Assembly (NCBI GenBank): GCA_964194845.1
Contig: CAXMNX010000027.1
Span: 1-6,471, forward strand
DNA: 6,471 nt
Direction: 5' to 3'
Origin: CAXMNX01 sp964194845
GTDB taxonomy: Bacteria > Pseudomonadota > Alphaproteobacteria > Rhodobacterales > Rhodobacteraceae
Shown here in pieces: positions 1 through 4,960 of this stretch. Within the stretch, counting starts at the first letter, position 1. Each line of letters starts with the position of its first letter. The notes below the pieces were generated by a model that worked only from the letters and a program-made list of their open reading frames with translations, was not told the origin of the DNA and did no database searches. The translations under genes and the position numbers were made by a program.

Positions 1-437
1 AAAAGCCCGGTCTCGTGGAACACCAGCTCCGCCATGGCGCGCAGATAGTCTAGCGTGCTGGCATACCCCAATGCGTCGAGTGCCTCGCGCGCCGCTGCGT
101 AGCGCTGTTCTGGCTTGTCGCCAAGCGTGAACAGCGCCTCCTTGCAGCCCGCGTTCTGCCCGGCGCGGGCGATAGCTAGCACTTCTTCCGGACTCAGATA
201 GGCCGCTTTCAACCGCTTTGGCGCTTTTGCGAACGTGCAGTAATGGCAGACGTCGCGGCAGAGTTGCGTCAGCGGGATGAATACCTTGCGCGAATAACTG
301 ATCAGCCGCCCGTGTCCCTCGTCACGAAGCCTTGCCGCGCGGGGGAGCAAAGTTTCCGGGAGCTGATCAAGCAGTTCGTACGCCTCGACCGCGGATAATT
401 GCGGCGTCAGTTTCTTGATATCGACGTTGGTATTCAT
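1..437 (-). CDS. fbiC: Deazaflavin (Fo) synthase, CofG/FbiC N-terminal part, cut by window edge
   Basis: This radical SAM enzyme acts in 7,8-didemethyl-8-hydroxy-5-deazariboflavin (Fo) synthesis, the first step towards the F420 chromophore. In bacteria it is often fused with CofH as FbiC, with the CofG domain first. The visible 145 residues start MNTNVDIKKL and carry the CxxxCxxC iron-sulfur motif (C60, C64, C67, in the stretch QLCRDVCHYCTFA) just after KVFIPLT. Then comes ALFTLGDKPEQR (about residues 101-112) and STLDYLRAMA (about 127-136), both typical of FbiC/CofG. The ATG overlaps the cofC stop by 4 nt (ATGA), which suggests translational coupling; its own ribosome site is poor, only a run of G. 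The C-terminus lies outside the window, so separate cofG and fused fbiC cannot be told apart. The symbol fbiC is the more likely choice because the sequence resembles actinobacterial FbiC. Confidence 0.93.
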   Translation of the reverse strand, partial: MNTNVDIKKLTPQLSAVEAYELLDQLPETLLPRAARLRDEGHGRLISYSRKVFIPLTQLCRDVCHYCTFAKAPKRLKAAYLSPEEVLAIARAGQNAGCKEALFTLGDKPEQRYAAAREALDALGYASTLDYLRAMAELVFHETGL

Positions 438-1096
438 GCGACCCCCCGCCGAAGATCTGAGTGTTCCAGCTTGTGGCGGATGCGCTCTAGAAAAGCGGAA
501 GTTGCGCCTTGCGTGACGCATTGGGCCAATTCGTACAAATCTTTCGGCGTATCAATGTCGCGCGCCAATCCCGGCGCATCCAGCAGGGTTGGTTCGATCC
601 CCGCATCACGGGCGGTTTGTTGATATCTGGTAAGACTGTTTGATCCAAAGCCGGGGCGGATCAGGTCGCGCGCCGCCAGAAACACGCCGTTGGTGCCCCG
701 CCGGTCGTGGCTGGCCGCCAGCCTGAGGCAACGGCTGTCCTCATCCGCCGGCGCGCAAAGACAATTGATCTCGTCAGCTGCTGCAAGTGGGATATCTCCC
801 GGCAGTACGGCGACGTTGCCGTTCCCAGCCCGCGCAATACCGAGCGACGCCGCGGCGTTGTAGCCGCGGACTTCGTGCTCTTTGACTGCGCGGGCACCAA
901 ACTCGTGGGCAATGTCGAACACAGCGTCGTCGCTGGCCACGACCAGTACCGGCCCGCAATCCGCCTCGGCCACGGCGGTCAGCAGATCGTTCAGCATCAC
1001 CAGCACAAGTTCGGCACGTTCGGCCGGGGACAAAACGCCCATCAGCCGCTGTTTGGAGCGGGACAGTTCTTTGATCGAAATGATAATCGTCGTCAA
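434..1096 (-). CDS. cofC: Phospholactate/phosphoenolpyruvate/3-phosphoglycerate guanylyltransferase (CofC/FbiD family), TTG start
   Basis: This enzyme activates a phosphorylated three-carbon acid with GTP, giving the guanylylated intermediate that CofD transfers to Fo. At 220 aa it has the usual length for the family. Visible motifs are K9 and SRSKQRL (12-18) in the N-terminal nucleotide-binding segment, ASDD (54-57), LPGDIPL (98-104) with the presumed metal-binding D101, RGTNGV (133-138), FGSNSL (150-155) and DIDTPKDL (180-187). The start is a TTG that overlaps the cofD stop as TTGA. It is preferred because a strong GGAGGT lies 8 nt upstream, and because the protein then begins MTTIIISIKE, placing the conserved Lys where relatives have it. 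The stop overlaps the next gene's ATG. The true substrate (2-phospholactate in methanogens, PEP in mycobacteria, 3-phosphoglycerate in Paraburkholderia rhizoxinica) cannot be settled by eye. Confidence 0.93.
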   Translation of the reverse strand: MTTIIISIKELSRSKQRLMGVLSPAERAELVLVMLNDLLTAVAEADCGPVLVVASDDAVFDIAHEFGARAVKEHEVRGYNAAASLGIARAGNGNVAVLPGDIPLAAADEINCLCAPADEDSRCLRLAASHDRRGTNGVFLAARDLIRPGFGSNSLTRYQQTARDAGIEPTLLDAPGLARDIDTPKDLYELAQCVTQGATSAFLERIRHKLEHSDLRRGVA

Positions 1097-2055
1097 CGCT
1101 CGACACCTCCGCTTAGACGGGTGGCAAAGGCGACAGATTGCTTTGCCAGTTCGATACGCGTCCCTAGATCATGCATGATCGTAGGCAAAACCTCAACTTC
1201 AAGACCCAGCTCACCCACGCCGGACGCCAACTCGGAATCTTGCTCGTCGATGATGATCCCGTCAGCGAACCCCTGATAATGCTTAGCTATTTCAATGGCA
1301 GTCGCGCCGCAGCCCAGCTCAACCATCATCTTTGCAGCAGGCCCCTTGATCGCGGCCCCGCCAATGATCGGCGAGACTGCGATGATCGGTGCGCCGCAGC
1401 CGCGCAACAGATCGCGCATGCCGGGGATCGCCAGGATCGGATCGACGCTGACATACGGGTTCGAGGGCGCGACAATGATCGCCGAAGGCCGGTCCCTCAG
1501 CATCGCGACCAGTGCCGGGTTTGGCCGGGCGCTTTCTATCCCGGCAAACTCGAACCCGGTCACTTGCGGTGCGCAGCGTTCGCGCACGAAATACTCCTGA
1601 AAATCCAGCCGCCCCTGCGGTGTGTCGACCTTTGTTGCCACGGGCTGGTCGCACATCGGCAGGACGCTTGCGCTGATCCCCAAGGATTTCGCTACCTCGG
1701 CAGTGATCTCGGTCAAGCTCGCGCCCGCGCTCAGCCGCTCTGTTCGCAACACATGCAAAGCCAGATCGCTGTCGCCCAGGCTGAACCAATCGGCACCGCC
1801 CAGAGATTTCATCGTCTGCATGAAAGTCCAGGTTTCATCTGCTCGCCCCCAGCCCTTTTCCGGATCGGCCAGACCGGACAGCGTATAAAGAACGGTATCG
1901 GTATCGGGGCAGATTCGCAGACCGAAATGGTAGAAATCGTCGCCGGTATTGGTCACGACCGTCAGCCGGTCAGGTGCCACGACATGGCTGAGACCAAGCA
2001 CCAGTTTGGCGCCGCCGACGCCGCCTGAAAGAACAATCACACGCCCGTTGTTCAT
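1093..2055 (-). CDS. cofD: 2-phospho-L-lactate transferase family protein (CofD/FbiA)
   Basis: CofD transfers the phospho-three-carbon moiety from the GDP-linked intermediate made by CofC onto Fo, giving F420-0 or its dehydro or glycerate variant. The 320-aa protein matches the family's length. It shows the N-terminal loop SGGVGGAK (10-17), NTGDD (36-40), PDTDTVLY (50-57) with conserved acidic residues, GWGRADETW (68-76), LGDSDLALH (93-101), APSNPYVSVDPIL (196-208) and SPIIGGAAIKGPA (228-240). All family landmarks appear intact. The ATG overlaps the cofE stop by 4 nt (ATGA), and GAGGA sits 9 nt upstream of it. The stop is shared with the cofC TTG start. It very likely works as a pair with CofC, since the activated intermediate is labile. 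The choice among side chains is probably set by CofC and is not visible here. Confidence 0.96.
   Translation of the reverse strand: MNNGRVIVLSGGVGGAKLVLGLSHVVAPDRLTVVTNTGDDFYHFGLRICPDTDTVLYTLSGLADPEKGWGRADETWTFMQTMKSLGGADWFSLGDSDLALHVLRTERLSAGASLTEITAEVAKSLGISASVLPMCDQPVATKVDTPQGRLDFQEYFVRERCAPQVTGFEFAGIESARPNPALVAMLRDRPSAIIVAPSNPYVSVDPILAIPGMRDLLRGCGAPIIAVSPIIGGAAIKGPAAKMMVELGCGATAIEIAKHYQGFADGIIIDEQDSELASGVGELGLEVEVLPTIMHDLGTRIELAKQSVAFATRLSGGVER
1105..1110 (-). promoter_or_regulatory. Strong Shine-Dalgarno (GGAGGT) for the cofC TTG start
   Basis: GGAGGT lies inside the last codons of cofD, 8 nt before the TTG at 1096-1094. No ATG or GTG offers an equally good site nearby in the cofC frame, so this site fixes the TTG as the start codon. 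It is the best ribosome site in the cofactor half of the block and may offset the weak start codon. Confidence 0.8.
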
Positions 2056-2828
2056 CGAAAAAGATCCTCGGATGCGTCGCGGATCAGGTCGGCCGCAGGG
2101 CGGTTCGGAACGTTACCGTTGCCGATCTTCAGCCCGCGGATCAACACGACCGGGCGGCCCTCGTCGGCCTGCCCCTGCAACAGCGAGGCTGCATTTGCGA
2201 GTTCGTCCGCAAGCGCCTGCTGGCTGACCACCAGCTCGCGGCCAAATAAATCAAGATCGCCGCGCCGGTCCCATAGACTCGGAACGCCGGCGGCACCGAT
2301 TGCCACAGCCGTTGTGCCCAGACGCCACGGGCGGCCGAAACTGTCACTGATGATGACGCCAATTTCCGCATTGTGCTTTTCGCCAAGCCGGCGGCAAAGA
2401 TCGGCGCATGTGCCATCGGGGTCTTCGGGCAGCAGCAGAACATTTTCCTCGCCGTCCGCGCTGGCGACATTCGAGGCGTCAATGCCCGCGTTCGCCATGA
2501 TCCAGCCACGCCGGTGTTCGGTGATAATCACTCCGCCCGACTGCCGGATGACAGATATGCTTTCGGCCAGGATCAGCTCGACGACACGCGCGTCCTTGTC
2601 AGTTGCCTCAGCCAGCATGACGGCCTCGTCGCCGGGAACTACGAAACGTAGATCGACGGTCCGGCCTTCGGCCTTCGACACGATCTTCTGTGCCAGAACC
2701 AGAATGTCACCGTTCTGCAAGGCTTGGTTGTTCGCAGCCAATGCCTTGTCGATCACGCCAACCAGATCATCGCCCTCTGCGATCATCGGCACACTTTTTA
2801 GGGCCTTGAGAGTCAGCGCGTCATTCAT
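2052..2828 (-). CDS. cofE: Coenzyme F420-0:L-glutamate ligase, stand-alone CofE
   Basis: CofE uses GTP to add glutamate to F420-0 through gamma-linkages, making the polyglutamate tail that helps retain the cofactor in the cell. The 258-aa protein has the family motifs in order: GDILVLAQKIVSKAEGR (40-56), NAGIDASN (113-120), PEDPDGTCADL (134-144), SDSFGRPWR (161-169), GTTAVAIGAAG (171-181), ALADELANAASL (205-216) and PVVLIRGL (226-233). The length is that of the archaeal-type single-domain enzyme. The C-terminal FMN-binding reductase domain of mycobacterial FbiB is absent. The ATG lies 20 nt after the npdG stop; the region before it reads GGATACGGA, a modest ribosome site. The 3' end overlaps cofD by 4 nt. 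Confidence 0.96.
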   Translation of the reverse strand: MNDALTLKALKSVPMIAEGDDLVGVIDKALAANNQALQNGDILVLAQKIVSKAEGRTVDLRFVVPGDEAVMLAEATDKDARVVELILAESISVIRQSGGVIITEHRRGWIMANAGIDASNVASADGEENVLLLPEDPDGTCADLCRRLGEKHNAEIGVIISDSFGRPWRLGTTAVAIGAAGVPSLWDRRGDLDLFGRELVVSQQALADELANAASLLQGQADEGRPVVLIRGLKIGNGNVPNRPAADLIRDASEDLFR

Positions 2829-2848
2829 CAGATCTGTTGTCCGTATCC

Positions 2849-3532
2849 TTATCCCCCGGCCGAACCGGGCGTGCCGGAGATTCTGATCCCGGCGCCGTCT
2901 ATTTTATAGCTGCCATTAAGGAAGATCAGAATTGATGTCAGCCCTTCGGCCACCGCCGAATTGTCGATCCGACCTGCGTGCCAGGCTTTCATGCCCGCAT
3001 CCTCAGCCAGCCCGATAACGGTCGCACGGGCATCCTTGTCGTTGCCGCAGACCAGCACGTCGCAGTCGATATCGTGGTCCAGATCGGCCAGATGCGCGGC
3101 GGCCACGTTCTGAAAGGCTGAAACGACGCGCACATCGTCGCCGAGTTCATTCTGCACCGCTTTGGCGACCGATCCGCCCTCGGGAAGTTGCACGGTTCGC
3201 GCCTTTGGCGGCATCAGCGGCACCGTCACATCGACCATGATCTTGCCGCTTAGATGCGGGCGGATCACTTCCAGCGTCGGCGCATGGCTTGCATAGGGCA
3301 CGGTCATCACAACAACCTCGGCCCCGGCTGCGGCGGCAGCATTTTCTGCGCCATTGATCGGAACGTCAGCCAACCGCGAAAACGCAGCCGCCTTCGCCAC
3401 TGCACGGTCGACGTCGCGTGAACCGATGACAACCTGGTGCCCGGCGCGGGCCCAACGCATCGCGAGGCCAGAACCCAGATCGCCGGTGCCGCCGATTATC
3501 GCGATATTCAACTTCTGATCGCTGCCGGTCAT
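2849..3532 (-). CDS. npdG: NADPH-dependent F420 reductase (F420:NADP oxidoreductase)
   Basis: This enzyme moves hydride between NADP(H) and F420, linking the F420 pool to general redox metabolism. The 227-aa protein begins with a Rossmann nucleotide-binding loop, IIGGTGDLGSGLAMR (12-26), followed by GHQVVIGSRD (31-40). IGSR is the NADP-phosphate-binding stretch typical of the family. Later come TVPYASH (77-83), DVTVPLM (101-107), VVSAFQNVAA (136-145), DCDVLVCGND (156-165) and the C-terminal YKIDGAGIRISG (209-220), which are characteristic of NpdG/Fno. The open frame extends upstream to 3664. The start at 3532 is preferred because it matches family length, has AAAAGGGCGAG just upstream, and avoids overlap with the thioesterase. 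In bacteria such enzymes usually make F420H2 from NADPH, but the reverse is possible. Confidence 0.95.
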   Translation of the reverse strand: MTGSDQKLNIAIIGGTGDLGSGLAMRWARAGHQVVIGSRDVDRAVAKAAAFSRLADVPINGAENAAAAAGAEVVVMTVPYASHAPTLEVIRPHLSGKIMVDVTVPLMPPKARTVQLPEGGSVAKAVQNELGDDVRVVSAFQNVAAAHLADLDHDIDCDVLVCGNDKDARATVIGLAEDAGMKAWHAGRIDNSAVAEGLTSILIFLNGSYKIDGAGIRISGTPGSAGG

Positions 3533-3554
3533 TGTCTCGCCCTTTTGTCTGTGA

Positions 3555-3577
3555 GCCCGGTCGGCACGCCGCCGGGG
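3555..3577 (-). other. GC-rich hairpin in the thioesterase-npdG spacer
   Basis: Read on the minus strand, 3576-3572 (CCCGG) pairs with 3560-3556 (CCGGG). Inside it, 3571-3569 (CGG) pairs with 3564-3562 (CCG), leaving a four-base CGTG loop and one bulged A at 3561. That gives 8 base pairs, all G-C. No T-run follows on the transcript strand, so this is not an intrinsic terminator. It starts two bases after the thioesterase stop codon and ends about 15 bases before the npdG ribosome site. It fills the only sizeable spacer in the block, between the catabolic and cofactor halves. It could stabilise the mRNA or set expression of the two halves, or be chance in GC-rich DNA. Confidence 0.4.
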
Positions 3578-3578
3578 T

Positions 3579-4013
3579 TCAGGTTTCCTTGATGTCCGCC
3601 CGGATCGCGTAACAAGCCTTGCCCGCCGCAACCGTCTGACCCATTGCATCGTCGATCTCGACATCGACGAAGCCCACCGTGCGCCCGACCCGGCGCACTT
3701 TCGCCCGCACGATCAGGTGGTCTGAGGTCGCCAGCCGAATAAAATCGGTCGAGAAATTCAGCGTCAGAATCTGTCCGCCAGCGACCAGCATCAGCGCATA
3801 ACACCCGGAAGTATCAATCAGCGAGGCCAACACACCGCCGTGCCACTGGCCGGTATCGGGCTGGCGTTCGAACTCGGAGCACATATGAACCTTGATCGCA
3901 AGCGACATCGCGTCATTGTCGACCTCCAGCACCTCGGGGCGGAACAGCTGGTGGAATTTCGACCGGCTGATCCGTTCCTGAATGATGTCGACAGTCAGGT
4001 TGTTATGCGCCAT
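3579..4013 (-). CDS. PaaI-family hotdog-fold thioesterase
   Basis: This is a 144-aa single hotdog-domain protein, the usual size for PaaI/YdiI-like acyl-CoA thioesterases. The signature is WHGGVLASLIDTSG (57-70), with H58, G59, G60 at the start of the central helix and the presumed catalytic acid D67. The beta-sheet region LTLNFSTDFIRLA (83-95) then leads to a C-terminal VGRTVGFVDVEI (109-120), as in the family. It presumably hydrolyses a CoA thioester in the cytosol; the acyl group is unknown. The ATG comes 1 nt after the stop of the LLM gene, and GAGGA lies 9 nt before it, inside that gene. Next to an acyl-CoA ligase it may release the product of the ligase/LLM pathway or clear stalled CoA esters. 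Confidence 0.88.
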   Translation of the reverse strand: MAHNNLTVDIIQERISRSKFHQLFRPEVLEVDNDAMSLAIKVHMCSEFERQPDTGQWHGGVLASLIDTSGCYALMLVAGGQILTLNFSTDFIRLATSDHLIVRAKVRRVGRTVGFVDVEIDDAMGQTVAAGKACYAIRADIKET

Positions 4014-4014
4014 C

Positions 4015-4947
4015 TCAATTGGTCCTCGTCGCTTGCAGCACCGGCAGGATTTCGGTCGCGAATTTGGCGACGTAATCCATTCGCTCTTCTTCCGGCATTA
4101 CAAGCGCGATGATCAGGTTGTTGGCACCGGCCTTTACGTAATTTGCCAGTTCTTCAATGATCCGGTCCGTAGGCCCATACGCACAGTATTTGTCGACGAT
4201 CTTTTCGAACGGCATGTTGAAACGATAGTTCAGCTGTTCGATTGCGCGATTGCGACCTTCCTGAACATCGTCGTGCATCGAGACATACATGAAGGTCGTG
4301 AAAGCGAAATCCTGCGGCAATTCGCGACCAATATCGTCAGCAAATCCCCTCACCTTGTCGACAGATTCGGCAAGCAGATCGGCGGTGTACATATAGGGTT
4401 GCCAGCCGTCACCGTATTTGGCGGCGCGCTTCATCGCCGGGTCGCTTCGCCCGCAGACCCAAAGCGGCGGGCCACCTTTCTGGTACGGCCCAGGTTGCAT
4501 GTCGGCACCCTTGAGCTGAAATATCTTGCCGTCATAGTCGAAGGTTTCGCCCGACCAGAGCTTTTGCATGATCTCGATGCCCTCGTTGGCGCGCCGGCCG
4601 CGCTCGCTCATCGGCACGCCCAGTGCCTCGAACTCACGCGGATAATCGCCGCCGATCCCGACCGAGGCGGTAAGCCGCCCTTTGGACAAAATATCAATCG
4701 AAATCAGCTCTTTGGCCATCATTACAGGGTGGCGCAGCGGCAGGATCAAGGTCGATGGGATCAGCCGGATTTTCCTGGTGGCAGCCGCCGCGTAGGCCAG
4801 AACCGTGACAGTATCCAAAATCGGTCGGAAGAACAGGATATGTTCGCCCGTGGTCAGTATGTCGAACCCGTGGTCCTCGACCGCGGTGATCTGCTCCGGC
4901 TCCCAGACGTCTCCGTCGATATGCAGCCCGACCTGTAGATTGCCCAT
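4015..4947 (-). CDS. LLM-class, probably F420-dependent oxidoreductase
   Basis: This is a luciferase-like monooxygenase-fold (TIM barrel) enzyme of 310 aa. Members use F420 for hydride transfer or FMNH2 for oxygenation; F420 is inferred here from the adjoining F420 biosynthesis genes. Features include TTGEH (32-36), LILPLRHPVMMAKELISID (67-85), LSKGRL (87-92), GVGIGG-like SVGIGGDYPREFEALG (95-110), ERGRRANEGIEIMQKLW (115-131), PLWVCGRS (161-168) and KYGDGWQP (177-184), all standard for the F420-dependent LLM group. The frame stays open upstream to 5028, but the start at 4947 is preferred. AAGGAG lies 6 nt before it and the longer form would overlap the ligase gene by 71 bases. The substrate is unknown; context favours a CoA ester or a carboxylic acid derived from one. 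Confidence 0.9.
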   Translation of the reverse strand: MGNLQVGLHIDGDVWEPEQITAVEDHGFDILTTGEHILFFRPILDTVTVLAYAAAATRKIRLIPSTLILPLRHPVMMAKELISIDILSKGRLTASVGIGGDYPREFEALGVPMSERGRRANEGIEIMQKLWSGETFDYDGKIFQLKGADMQPGPYQKGGPPLWVCGRSDPAMKRAAKYGDGWQPYMYTADLLAESVDKVRGFADDIGRELPQDFAFTTFMYVSMHDDVQEGRNRAIEQLNYRFNMPFEKIVDKYCAYGPTDRIIEELANYVKAGANNLIIALVMPEEERMDYVAKFATEILPVLQATRTN

Positions 4948-4953
4948 GGAATT

Positions 4954-4960
4954 CTCCTTA
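4954..4960 (-). promoter_or_regulatory. Shine-Dalgarno of LLM gene fused with the ligase stop codon
   Basis: The transcript reads TAAGGAG: the TAA stop of the acyl-CoA ligase (4960-4958) is also the first part of the ribosome-binding site for the LLM gene, 6 nt before its ATG at 4947. This decides the LLM start and suggests that ribosomes finishing the ligase reinitiate on the next gene. Confidence 0.8.

Noticed and set aside
98..104. LPGDIPL in CofC (residues 98-104) as an altered active-site motif
   Set aside because: Residue numbers are given in the coordinates. Relatives vary at the Gly/Ala before the key Asp, and D101 itself is kept, so this is normal variation.
1171..2028. A 285-codon plus-strand frame opposite cofD
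   Set aside because: Composition is rich in Arg, Gln and His with no domain pattern; cofD on the other strand has all its family motifs.
2119..2886. A 255-codon plus-strand frame opposite cofE
   Set aside because: Ser/Arg/Pro-rich low-complexity translation, no motif, and it spans the cofE-npdG junction; it is a shadow of cofE.
3555..3577. The spacer hairpin as a Rho-independent terminator
   Set aside because: No T-run follows the stem on the transcript strand; the next bases are GC/A-rich, leading into the npdG ribosome site.
3533..3664. A 44-residue N-terminal extension of npdG from 3664
   Set aside because: The extension is Arg-rich, overlaps the thioesterase gene, lies before the Rossmann fold start seen in relatives, and the ATG at 3532 has its own ribosome site.
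3982..4938. A 318-codon open frame on the plus strand opposite the LLM gene
   Set aside because: Its predicted protein has no recognisable family motif, it mirrors a well-supported gene almost end to end, and long antisense frames are common in GC-rich DNA.
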